A DNA stretch of 64,000 nucleotides from Armigeres subalbatus (lineage: Eukaryota; Arthropoda; Insecta; Diptera; Culicidae): NCBI RefSeq assembly GCF_024139115.2, contig NC_085140.1, positions 22,536,035-22,600,034 on the forward strand, read 5' to 3'. The notes below the pieces were generated by a model. That model saw nothing but the letters and a program-made list of their open reading frames with translations, ran no database searches and was not told the DNA's origin. The translations under genes and the position numbers were made by a program. Of the stretch, positions 44,875 through 54,940 are shown piece by piece (positions within the stretch are counted from its first letter, which is position 1; each line of letters starts with the position of its first letter).

Positions 44875-45251
44875 GTAAGCATCTTTCTGTGTGTTTTTAT
44901 CAAAAAATATCGATTTGTTGATAGGACTTAGTTATGTACCGATACGTCAATTTCGTGGAAAAAATTAAGCTTCTCCAGAGAGCGTGCCTTGACTAGCCGG
45001 AGAGTGTTTGTAAAATTCAATCAGATTTGCCTGAAGAACAAATTATTTTAGTACAGTATTTTGTTAACGTTAGTAAACCGGTTATACTCAATAATACTGT
45101 AACCCTTTGCATGTCATAAAAGGCAATTTAAAAAAATACTATTAAAACAATCATTTTTTTAAAAATTAAGTCACATTTAACAAGCAATGCAAGAAAAATG
45201 CCAAAGATAACATACCTTGCATTTGCATCTTTAGCAATTGCACGCCGTTCT

Positions 45252-45478
45252 GCTTCTTCTTATTGGTATTAAATCCCTCACTGGGACATTGCCGCCTTGC
45301 AGCTTAGTGTTCTCTAAGCACTTCCACAGTTTTTAACTGTGATGTTTCTAGGTCATGTTGTAAGTTTTGCATTTGTATATCACGATAATGCTTTTATGGT
45401 CAGGAAGTCAAGAAAATTTCCTAGACCGGGCCGGGATTTAATGGTCTTGCTTTGTAGCCGCACGGCTAAGGAAGGCCC
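45252..45478 (-). mobile_element. Diverged Feilai-like SINE
   Basis: It shares TGGTATTAAATCCCTCACTG, CTAAGCACTTCCACAGTT and CCGCACGGCTAAGGA with the fresher copies but has many substitutions and deletions, including loss of the B-box region. Confidence 0.8.
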
Positions 45479-45539
45479 TGCCTACATTCATGTTTCACAC
45501 TTTAGTCTTACGCCTTTAAAGGCTTCTACGCTGAAAAAC

Positions 45540-46190
45540 TGACCACAGAAAAAAACAGTGTTGAAAAAGTCCTAAATCCACGGGAACTTGCAATTGCGCA
45601 GAATGAAGACATATTTTTCAACTGGTGTACTGAGTTAAGTAGTTTCCCCGAAAGTATTACTGATAAACCGGAAGAGGAAACGTCTTCACATCAAATTCAT
45701 AAAAATAAAATCACTTTCCACAATTTTGAAGGCGAATCGATCACATGACAAGATCAATAACTTTGATGTCGTGGTCACTACACTACTATACTATTGAAGC
45801 TTTCAGTGATCAAACTTTGTTCTACAAATTCCAACGGATACAAATTCAAGAACAAACGAAATCAGTCGAGCTACAAACATCAGATGAATCTCCTTTGAAG
45901 ATTCTCGGCGAAGTGTTCATGCCTTATACAGTGTAAGGAAATCCAGTGTACTCTCCACTTTGGTATTCCCGTAGCTGACCAAAGAATGCATAGGGCTATC
46001 GCGCCTATGCATTCTGATCCCAAAACACCCAAAGTAGTTCTAAGTTCTGATCAGCAAGAAGTATTAGAGCAACCCAAACAACTCTTACAAATTGCTCAAG
46101 GGGAAACGTTGGACAAAACCACTCTGGAGGAGGGATTGAAGAGTTTCCAGCCCCTGACGATGTAAGATGATTGTGATCGCAATCCAATTT
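45540..46190 (+). pseudogene. Decayed protein-coding segment of unknown family
   Basis: Several consecutive blocks read like protein. One frame gives KVLNPRELAIAQNEDIFFNW and CTELSSFPESITDKPEEETS up to a TGA near 45747. Another gives KSVELQTSDESPLKILGEVF (to 45936). A third gives PKVVLSSDQQEVLEQPKQLL and GETLDKTTLEEGLKSFQPLT (to about 46165). All are on the plus strand with frame changes between them. I do not recognise the protein. It could be a processed pseudogene or a fragment of a mobile-element protein. It starts right next to the old SINE at 45252-45478. Confidence 0.45.
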
Positions 46191-46599
46191 GCTTGAAAAT
46201 CCAAGAGGAATTATTCGCTGAGTTGGAAAGACTAGACTAGGCTAGCGCGAGGAACAAAACAAAGAATCCCTCACTACTTACAATACGAAAATTTGTAGAT
46301 CGAAAGAAACAAACTGAAGATACACTTGTGAAATCATTAAAAGTGCTCCAATGGCTGTAAGATTGCAGGAAGTCCTAACGGTCACACAAATGGTCTTGGT
46401 ACTATTAAAAAAGACAAAAGGTCTTCTACCAAGACAACTTATAAAACATTAGAAGTAATTACTTAAACACTCTTTTCGTATTCTATCATCAATTTACATC
46501 AAGACAGGTATATGTTTTGCAAAATAGCGTCATATAGGAATATGTTTTGCAATGAAGCCAGGAGAGATGTTATACAAACAAATTATGCCTTTGGGATGA

Positions 46600-47030
46600 A
46601 TTTCACCAGAAACGATGCTGGTATTTTGGCCAATGAAATATTTACTTAGGAAATTCTTTGGAATATCATCGAGAAATCCTTTGAAACTTCCTTAAAAAAA
46701 TATTTTAATTTTTTTCTACAAATTCTTCGGAATGTCCTCGTAAAATTATTCTCAATTTCTTCAGGATATTTTTTCGATGTTGTTACGGTTGTTTTATTTC
46801 AATTTTTTTCGGTAAATTCTTTGGAATATTTTGCAAAGTTTTCTCGGGACATTCTCCAGAATTCAATCGTAAAATTATCCAGATTTTTTTTCGAAAAATT
46901 CTGCCTAGTTTTATCAGAAAAAATCATCTGAGTTTTATCGGGAAATTCATTGGATTTTTTGATGAAAATTTTGGATTTTTTCAAAAGCTTCTTCCGGATT
47001 TTTTTTCACACGAGGTTTTCCGGAATTCTC
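46600..47030. repeat. Degenerate low-complexity repeat based on AATTCTTTGGAATAT/TTTTTC words
   Basis: Loose repeats of 'aaattctttggaatattntc' and 'ggattttttcgnaaaattc' occur about every 30-45 bases. Similar in style to 3290-3960. No coding meaning. Confidence 0.55.
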
Positions 47031-47105
47031 GAAATAAATTGTTCGATCAAAGTAGATTTGCTTCCAGTTATTACTATGATGCATCGATGGCAAAATCACT
47101 CAGAC

Positions 47106-47497
47106 ATAGCAGCATAGCATAGTTACGGTGTACTTCGTAGATTGGACACTAGTGATACTCATGCTTTTCTTTTGAAATCCTTAGTCAGATTGCTATCAGA
47201 AATCAAGGTGGGTGTGGTCCTTGTTTTCCATCTTGGACAAAAATCACAAAAGCATGAGGATTACTATTCCTGGCCACGCCTATCTTCACCGTAACTTGGG
47301 AGGGGAAGGAAGTGTTGATGTAGTACTTACTTAATGAGAGGCCCCCGACTCGACATCGACGACATCGTCATAAGTACCACGGATTTGGATATTGGGGAAG
47401 GTGTTCGTTGGGTCAGAATTTGCCTGTAGCTGACAATGTGGTAGATCTTACACCGTAACACACCACGCAAAGGTGTCTACCTAGCGTTACGGGGGCA
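47106..47497 (-). mobile_element. SINE-like repeat with (ATGCT)n tail, copy A
   Basis: On the minus strand it runs from CCCCGTAACGCTAGGTAGAC to ACACCGTAACTATGCTATGC. It aligns along its whole length with the plus-strand copy at 47888-48277. The tail type (ATGCT repeats) and the CTACGAA word before it recall the SINE family at 5524 and 8634, but no B-box is visible. Confidence 0.7.
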
Positions 47498-47887
47498 GAT
47501 GGCAAAATCACTCAGATATATAGTGCAAAAAAACAAATTTTGCCTTCTTCAGTTTATTAATCCTTCATCGTTAATAGTAAAACTGTCTAATATGCTATAT
47601 TGTTATTTATAATTTTCTCGTTTTCAAAAAATGAAAAAAATATTGTTTTTAAGTTAAGAAAAATATTTTGAGCTTTTTAGTGGAATTTTTAAGTGTTTGG
47701 AAGGAATTTTGATGATTTTATATATCTTTTCACGTAAATAAACATTATTATGGATAATACCTGTCTGGCATCACGTTGTCAAAGAACGTGCATATTTTTG
47801 TTTACGTTGCATTTTCTACCGCCCCAAGGGAGAATGAGAGATCAAGATGTTGAGAGATTGAGTGAAAATTGCTTATGCCGGGAATTG

Positions 47888-48277
47888 ACCCGTAACGCTG
47901 GGTAGACACCTTTACGTTGTGTGTTACGGGGTAAGATCAACCACGGCTACATTGCCAGCTACAGGCAAATCCTGACCCAACGAATACCTTCCTCATTATC
48001 CCACTCCGTGGTATTTATGGGGGTGTCGCTTAGTCGGTGGCCTCTCGTTAAGTAAGTACCACATCAACACTTCTTTCCTCTCCTTAGCTACGGTGAAGAT
48101 GGGGGTGGCCAGGAGTAGTAATCCTCATGCTTTTGTTATTTTTGTTTAAGACTGGAATCAAGGACCACTCCCCTTATTGATTTCTGATAGCATTCTAGAT
48201 AAGGATCTCAAAAGTAAAACATGAGTATGGATACTAGCAATCTACGAATTACACCGTAACAATGCTAATGCTAATGG
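47888..48277 (+). mobile_element. SINE-like repeat with (AATGCT)n tail, copy B
   Basis: It is the inverted counterpart of 47106-47497: CCCGTAACGCTGGGTAGACA, then GGGTGGCCAGGAGTAGTAAT and TCTACGAATTACACCGTAAC, ending in AATGCTAATGCTAATG. About 390 bp separates the two copies. They may be two insertions or one large foldback element. Confidence 0.7.
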
Positions 48278-48299
48278 TAAATCGCCTATACCGGGAATT

Positions 48300-48800
48300 G
48301 AATTGAAGTATGCCGGAAAAGCAATCGCTGTGACTGGAATACGTGCTACACCTAGTTAATTTAACTCAAACAAAAGCTTTTTCAAACGATGTTTTGCAAG
48401 AATAACTATTTTTTAAGCAGAAGTAACCCACATTGCAGTATTACACGGCCCACAAAATTTAGGAAAAGCTGCTTCCTGTCATAAATATATCAATAATGCA
48501 GTCGTACGCATGTTAGGCCGGAAATGGAGTAAGAAACCTAATTAATGGGCCACATCTTTTATCAGGATCATTCATATATTCATAGATGGTTCAAAGCTGA
48601 ACAATCAAGTTGCAGCAGGCGTGACTGGCCCAGGGATAAATATTTCGATTTCCATGGGCAAACGGTTAATAATTATTGTTTCCCAAGTTGAACTTCAGGC
48701 TATTCTTGAACGCTCTAGTTCAGTGGTCCCCAGCATGCTTACTATCAAGGGCCGCATTGCAATTTTGAACTGTTGAAGCGGGCCGCAGTATATTTTCAAT
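48300..48800. other. No gene recognised
   Basis: Ordinary AT-rich DNA. CAGTGGTCCCCAGCATG at 48720 looks like one terminus of a hAT-like element, but no partner end was found nearby. Confidence 0.3.
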
Positions 48801-48807
48801 ATTTGTT

Positions 48808-49100
48808 TTTGCCTTTCTCGTATACAAAGTATACGTAAAGGCTATACGATCACATCAAAACCGAACTTTTGATAGAAGTTTCGGAGACCCATAGTGTTAT
48901 ATACAAATCGACTCAGTTCGACGAATTGAGGTGATGTCTGTATGTGTGTGTGTACAGAAATGTGAGACACACTTTTTGGTACTTAGCATTATCCAAATTA
49001 GTCGCAACAAGTTGCAATCGTCGCTGATTTCGGTCTAGTTGTTTCCTATTAAGAATTGGTTCGATCGTCCATTGCGTCCCAGAGTTATTCAAAAACATTG
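48808..49100. repeat. Dispersed mosquito repeat beginning GCCTTTCTCGTATACAAAGT
   Basis: This contains the palindromic start GTATACAAAGTATAC, then AAAACCGAACTTTTGATAGA, a short TG run and GTCGCAACAAGTTGCAATCG. I recognise this as a type of repeat common in mosquito DNA. No frame is meaningful. Confidence 0.55.
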
Positions 49101-49144
49101 TTTTTATTCAGAAATATATTTTAAGCTCTTTTAGTGGAATGTAT

Positions 49145-49205
49145 TCAACCGTCTAAGACGAATTAAGTACGTCCCCAGAGTACTTAATTCGTCTTAGACG
49201 GTTGA
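49145..49205. repeat. Perfect 26-bp hairpin
   Basis: The arm at 49145-49170 (TCAACCGTCTAAGACG... AATTAAGTAC) and the arm at 49180-49205 are exact inverted copies around the 9-base loop GTCCCCAGA. Confidence 0.95.
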
Positions 49206-49327
49206 TTGTTTTTATTACATAAAAATCGAAATCGAGAAATTTTTTTTTACAGAAACCGATGCAATGCACTCAAATGACTGCAAATAGACATACATTAAAG
49301 AAAAAAGTAAAATCTATCCTCCTAAAG

Positions 49328-51970
49328 CAGCGGTTCTCAACCTTTTTCTTGAGAGGTACCCCTTCGAACTTTTGCATTAATTAAGGTACCCCCTCTCTCT
49401 CGAAAGTAGGCTTCCAAACCTCTTGAAAAAATAATTCCGAGCCCTTGGAAGGGAAGCTCCTTTCAGCTTTTGAATCCCTTTAAAGTAGGTTTTCGCGCCT
49501 CTTGATTAAAGGCTTCTGAGCCTCTTGTAGATAGGCTTCCAAGCCCCTTGAAGGCGGGTTTCGAGTCACTTAAAAGGAGGCTTTCTTTGCATCTTGAAAG
49601 GACGCTTCTGAGCCTCTTGATAGTATGCTTCCAAGCCTCTTGAAAGAAGAATTCCGAGTTTCTTGAAGCGAGGCTTCCGAGCATCTTGAAAGGAGGCTTC
49701 CGAACCACTTGGACGTAGACTTCCGAGCCTCTTGAAAGCAGGCTTCCAAGCCTCTTAAAAGGAGGCTTACGAGCTTCTTGAAAGGAGGCAACCTAGCCAC
49801 TTGAAAAGGGGCTTCCAAGCTTCTCGAAAAGAGTCTTCCGAGCCTCTCGAAAAGAGGCTTCCAAGCCTCTCTAAAGGAGCCTTCCGAGCCTCTTGGAAAA
49901 AGGTTTCAGAGCCTCTTGAAATGCGGCTTTTGAGCCTCTTTAAAGGAGGCTTATGAGTTTTCGAGTCTCTTGGAAGAAGGCTTCCGAGCCTCTTGAAAGA
50001 AGGCTTCCGATCCTCTTAAAAGGAAGCTTCCGAGCATCTTGAAAGGAGGCATCTGAGATTCTTGAAAGGCGGCTTCCGAGCCTCTTGAAAGGACGCTTCC
50101 GAGCCTCTTAAAAAGAGGCTTCCGAGCCTCTTGAAAAGAGGCTTCCGAGCCTCTCGAAAAGAGGCTTCCGAGCCTCTCGAAAAGAGGCTTCCGAGCCTCT
50201 CGAAAAGAGGCTTCCGAGCCTCTCGAAAAGAGGCTTCCGAGCCTCTCGAAAAGAGGCTTCCGAGCCTCTCGAAAAGAGGCTTCCGAGCCTCTCGAAAGAA
50301 GCCTTCCGAACCTCTTTAAAAAAGGCTTTTGAGCCTCTTGAAAGGATATTTAAAGAAGCCTTCCAAGCCTCTTGAAAGGAGGCTTTTGAGCCTCTTGAAA
50401 GAAGGCTTCCAAGCCTCTTGAGAGGAGGCTTCCAAGACTCTTAGAAGGAGGATTTTGAGCCTCTTGAAAGCGACTTTCGAGGAGGCTTCCAAGCCTCTTG
50501 AAAGGAGGCTTCCAAGCCTCTTGAAAGGAGGCTTCCAAGCCTTTTGAAAGGAGGCTTCCAAGCCTCTTGAAAGGAGGCTTCCAAGCCTCTTGAAAGGAGG
50601 CTTCCAAGACTCTTGAAAGGAGGATTTTGAGCCTCTTGAAAGCGACTTCCGAGGAGGCTTCCGAGCCTTTTGAAAAGAGCCTTCCGAGCCTCTTGAAAGG
50701 AGCCTTCCGAGCCTCTTGGAAAGAGGCTTCGGGGCTTCTTCCGGCTTCCGAGTCTCTTAAAAAGAGGCTTTCGAGCCTCTTGAAACAAGGCTTCCGAGCC
50801 TCTCATAAATAGGCTTCCGAGTCTCTCGAAAAGAGACTTCTGAGCCTCTCGAAAAGAGACTTCTGAGCCTCTCGAAAAGAGACTTCTGAGCCTCTTGAAA
50901 AGAGGCTTCCGAGCCTCTCGAGAAGAGGCTTCCGAGCCTCTCGAAAAGAGGCTTCCGAGCCTCTCGAAAGAAGCCTTCCGAACCTCTTGAAAAAAGGCTT
51001 CAGAGTCTCTTGAAAGGAGGCTTTTGAGCCTCTTGAAAGGAGGCTTCTGAGCCTCTTGAAAGGATATTGAAAGAAGCCTTCCGAGCCTCTTGAAAGGAGG
51101 CTTTTGAGCCTCTTGAAAGAAGGCTTCCAAGCCTCTTGAAAGGAGGCTTCCAAGACTCTTGGAAGGAGGATTTTGAGCCTCTTGAAAGCGACTTCCGAGG
51201 AGGCTTCCAAGCCTCTTGAAAGGAGGCTTCCAAGCCTTTCGAAAGGAGGCTTCCAAGCCTCTTGAAAGGAGGCTTCCAAGCCTCTTGAAAGAAGGCTTCC
51301 AAGACTCTTGAAAGGATGCTTTTGAGCCTCTTGAAAGCGACTTCCGAGGAGGCTTTCGAGCATTTTGAAAGAAGGTTTCCGAGCCTCTTGAAATGAACCT
51401 TCCGAGGCTCTTGGAAGGAGGCTTTTGAGCTTCTTGAAAGGAGGCTTCTGAGCCTGGAAGAAGGTTTTTGAGCCTCTTGAAAGGAGGTTTCTGAGCCTCT
51501 TAAAAGGAGGTTTCTGAGCCTTTTGAAAGGATCTTGAAAGGAGGCTTCCGAGCCTCTTGAAAGGAGGCTTCCGAGCCTCTTGGAAGGAGGCTTCCGAGCC
51601 TCTTGGAAGGAGGCTTACGAGCCTCTTGAAAGGAGACCTTCGAGCTGCTTGAAAGAAGGCTTCCGAGAAGCGTAGAAAGATGATTCTAATCCTTTTGCAA
51701 CGAAGCAAGCGAGCTATAGTGAAAAAAAAACATTTTGTTCATTCGACGTTTTCTTCGTTTGATCTTTTGTTCCACAGCTCTCCATTCAATTGGGATTAAC
51801 TCATCGCATTACATATTATGTATAATATAAATTTTTGAAATAAAAAATACACAATTATCAAAACTTTATCGATGAGTTTTGATTGGAATTGTAATACGTC
51901 CGCCATTACGCATTTTTGCCCGAGGTACCCCCTAGGGCCAGCGAAGGTACCCCCAGGTTGAGAACCGCTG
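49328..51970. mobile_element. hAT-like non-autonomous element filled by a minisatellite
   Basis: The left terminus is CAGCGGTTCTCAACCTTTTT with GAGAGGTACCCC behind it. The right terminus, reversed, is CAGCGGTTCTCAACCTGGGG with GGTACC behind it. Flanking 8-mers TCCTAAAG (49320-49327) and CCCTAAAG (51971-51978) agree at 7 of 8 positions, as expected of a hAT 8-bp target duplication. The interior is about 2.3 kb of 23-bp tandem repeats plus 190 bp of unique DNA on the right. No transposase. Confidence 0.88.
49403..51670. repeat. 23-bp minisatellite, about 100 units
   Basis: The consensus unit is AGGCTTCCGAGCCTCTTGAAAGG or its CTCGAAAAG variant. The most uniform stretch is 50110-50300, with about eight almost perfect AGGCTTCCGAGCCTCTCGAAAAG units. 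Each unit contains the hairpin GAGGCT-TCCG-AGCCTC. Higher-order duplication is marked by the rare word GAAAGCGACTTYCGAGGAGG at about 50465, 50637, 51183 and 51336. Frames of 81-301 codons on both strands are all readings of the repeat. Confidence 0.97.
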
Positions 51971-51979
51971 CCCTAAAGT

Positions 51980-52630
51980 GCAAATTCGACCTCTCTTGTA
52001 TTCTTTTCTTGAAAAGTACGAGGGGGGAAAATTTGGAAAATTTGAAATTTTAATTTAAAATGATAGCAAAGAATCTTTAGAGAATGTTAAGGATTTGAAT
52101 ATTTGTAGCATATTTGTCCAGTAGTGAATTTAGCATAAACTTTATAAAAATAAAAAAAAATACTGGGACTTATTTCTTATGTTGCATTGTTAGAGCATTA
52201 TCATCATCTGGGTCGAGGTCATTCGATTGGTTTATGGTGGTGGGCTGGTAGTGTGGCCAATGATTTCCTCGATTACGATGGGCAATAGCAACAGAGATAT
52301 AATACATCCATCCTTGCCTTACGCTAGCGATTCCATTGTGCAGGAGTCTGGATTTTGTCTAGACCTCCTTTGCTTCTAGGGACGTCCTGAATTTTTGTGA
52401 TTCAGATGATTGAAGGGTTTTCAATGGTCAATCAGTAACAAATAGAGGGACTCTTGAAATCCATTGACCTACTCCAGGATAACGTAAAGCTTGGCAGTAT
52501 GGTTCTCACATGATCATCAGGAGTCCTGCCTGCTGTCGTCGGAGACTTGTCAACCTTTCCCTATATCCGAATTACAATAAGTCGTGAAAAGTTGAAGAAT
52601 TTGTGCTAAGGTCGAGCAACGTTTCAGCTG
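51980..52630. other. No gene recognised
   Basis: AT-rich to 52190, then patches resembling degraded LINE sequence but without readable motifs. Confidence 0.3.
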
Positions 52631-52637
52631 ATCAGTT

Positions 52638-52737
52638 AAGAGGTGAGCAGAATGGATACGTTTGCGTGGGTTTTGACAGTTTTACCATGGGAAAACTGTC
52701 AAAACGTACGCAAACGTATCAACTCTGCTCAGCTCTT
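52638..52737. repeat. 46-bp-arm hairpin
   Basis: The left arm 52638-52683 (GAGCAGAATGGATACGTTTG... TTTTGACAGTTTT) and right arm 52692-52737 are inverted with about five mismatches. The loop is ACCATGGG. Probably a tiny foldback MITE. Confidence 0.88.
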
Positions 52738-53212
52738 TAGATCGGTGAGTGACTGACATGTCGCGCCTTTCACTGGCATCCACGAATTTGTTCTTGTTCC
52801 AATCAGACGTCGTGAAATATCGAACAGTAGGCGATGATCGCCGGTTGTTTCGACTTTCTTCCCATCGTCGGCTGGGGCGTCCAACCGCCTCTCCATTCTG
52901 CAGCCAACAACTTACTTTTTTAGAACCGCTTTTAGTTGACATCGCGTTTGACTATCATCGTCTAATTCGCGAGATCCGGCAACGCATTGCTCGATTTCAG
53001 CGGTGGGAGGAGATGCTCGGGCAAAGAATCAACATAGACCAACTAGATGATCCAGCTGTGAAGAGATCGTTCGTTGAAGCACTTGAAACTCAAGTAGTGG
53101 ATGTTCTGGAAGGGGGCGGCGAAGAATGCTTTATCGAAACCTACGAGGACAACTGCGCACTCAGCGAAAAGAATGGATCACAGAAATTATTATGATGACC
53201 CGTCGGAAGATT

Positions 53213-53678
53213 TTTTTTTTTTTCATGTATTTTATTTGGTAGGCACTCTGTGTTCTTAACCGCTACTGTGCCGTGATCTATTAGGGTAAACTGGGGTAAT
53301 ATGCACCCCAGGGCAAAACGACCTTTTGGTCGGCTGTACAGATTCCACACAGAATATATTTTTTATATCCATTATTCGTTATTGTTGTCGTTGCCAGTTT
53401 ATCTTCTCGTGAGTCCATTGCGTCCGTTTGTCCATGTCGTGTATCCAATGATCGTTGCATTGTTTGGTTTCCATTTAATCCGGGTAACGTTGGATGAATG
53501 CCTCCGAGAAGAACAAGTTGTCAGTCGTCATTAGGCAGCCGTGACGCTAAGGCGCGTCCCCCAATACGCTACCGCATGGGCTGCGCATCCGGCGGTTTGG
53601 TGGAGGGGCTGGGAATCGAACCCATGACCATTCGCTTATAAGGCGAACGTGTAGCCAACTCCTCTACGGGACCCCCAT
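53213..53678 (-). mobile_element. SINE with tRNA-Ile(UAU)-like head and poly(A) tail
   Basis: The target-site duplication CGTCGGAAGATT (53201-53212 and 53679-53690) is perfect. The minus strand starts with a tRNA-like head GGGGTCCCGTAGAGGAGTTG. Its anticodon stem TTCGC/GCGAA is perfect with loop CTTATAA (anticodon TAT). It has T-arm TGGGTTCGATTCCCA with perfect B-box and ends ...CCTCCACCA, apparently still containing a CCA-like end. The body is about 390 bp, and the A-tail lies at 53213-53224. It is in the minus orientation inside the decayed LINE. Confidence 0.9.
53602..53678 (-). pseudogene. tRNA-Ile(UAU)-like head of the SINE
   Basis: The cloverleaf is good in the anticodon and T arms. 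The acceptor GGGGTCC versus the 3' strand is imperfect. It serves as the internal pol III promoter of the SINE and not as a working tRNA. Confidence 0.75.
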
Positions 53679-54295
53679 CGTCGGAAGATTGAGGAGCGTA
53701 GAAAAGCAAAGGCTGAGGAACGACAAAAATCAGAGGAGTAAAGTAAGAATCCCACAACGATTTGTATCTCTGTAAGTGGGAGTCGGGCGCTGCTGCAGAC
53801 AGGAAAGGCGGGCATTGGTCGACTTCCCTACCGATGAAGAAAGGATGGCTGCTGCAACTGGATATTATTGCTTCAATTACTCACTGACATGGACAGCTGA
53901 AAAGTTGGTTCGGGCAGTTTGAACAGCTTCTTAAAGTCCCAGTTTTCTTCAAAAAGCAGCCATCCGAGGCATAAAATCTAAAGAGGCCTCCAAGGTCGAT
54001 CGGCTGTCTGCGGAGGTGTTCAGGGCTGACCCTATGCTGTCTGTGCGAATATTGTAGATACTATGATACAATATTTTGCCCCGCTCCGAATCATTATGGA
54101 GCAGGTAAACAAGTTGGAATTGGCCTAAGGATGCAAGGGATTTTTACATAGGATAGAATGTTTGTCAGACCCCATTTGGATAGTCGCTGATGTGAGGCAA
54201 GGATGCATTTCATCTCCGCTGTTACTTCTCAATCTATGACATCTTGGTGGGTGCGATTAACCGTGTACCATACCTTAATCGACTATGATTTGGCT

Positions 54296-54580
54296 TCTTC
54301 TTCTTCTTATTGGCATTACATCCCCACACTGGGACGCCGCTTCACAGCTTAGTGTTCATTGAGCACTTCCACAGTTATTAACTGCGAGGTTTCTAAGCCA
54401 AGTTACCATTTTTGCATTCGTATATCATGAGGCTAGCACGATGATACTTTTATGCCCAGGGAAGTCGAGACTATTTCCAATCCGAAAATTGTGTAGACCG
54501 GCACCGGGAATCGAACCCAGCCACCCTCAGCATGGTCTGGCTTTGTAGTCGCGCGTCTTACCGCACGGCTAAGGAGGGTC
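54296..54580 (-). mobile_element. Feilai-like SINE
   Basis: A 13-bp target-site duplication CTATGATTTGGCT (54283-54295 and 54581-54593) flanks it. Head, B-box (GGTTCGATTCC) and AAG-type tail match the copy at 839-1128. It interrupts the decayed LINE. Confidence 0.92.
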
Positions 54581-54940
54581 CTATGATTTGGCTAATGAAC
54601 ACGAAATACTATATTAGTGCTGTGACGCTCTTTTGAGCGGAGTGACCTCAACGAGCTGACCGTATGCTTCTTTGTGGCGGGTCTCACTATCAACGTCAGT
54701 AGGACCAGGTAGTTAGTTGAGTGTCAAACTGAAACAGCCCCTCAAACTTTTCAGTAGACGGACGATCGTAGGATGTCAATATCTTTACTATTTGATATCA
54801 TCAGATGGCGAAATTGGGATCGACATGGAAGCACGAGTCAGAAAGCCTGGCTACCTTTGCGGTTTTTTTCTTCGTCCCCTCAATATTTTTGGAAAGCTGA
54901 AGGGGGGGGGGGGTTTGACATAAAATAAATTTAATATTTG

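Larger units (their letters stand above)
52749..54940 (+). pseudogene. Decayed LINE (RTE-like), interrupted by two SINEs
   Basis: Readable pieces in order are: 52950-53195 (FQRWEEMLGQRINIDQLDDP, VKRSFVEALETQVVDVLEGG, from the spacer between endonuclease and RT); about 54170-54260 (VRQGCISSPLLLLN, an RT motif); and 54720-54870 (VDGRSVGCQYLYYL, SSDGEIGIDMEARVRKPGYL, from the region after RT). Between them are a SINE at 53213-53678 and another at 54296-54580. The reading frame is broken many times. The clade is inferred from the ending motif and is uncertain. Confidence 0.7.

Noticed and set aside
48719..48790. Second hAT-like element starting CAGTGGTCCCCAGCATG
   Set aside because: No matching inverted end and no target duplication found nearby.
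49403..51670. CRISPR-like array
   Set aside because: Contiguous tandem repeats without unique spacers, in an animal genome.
50441..51708. 271- and 301-codon frames as a repeat protein gene
   Set aside because: They are translations of the 23-bp minisatellite. All frames of the strand give the same cycle, and the plus strand also has open frames. No start context, exon or promoter is evident.
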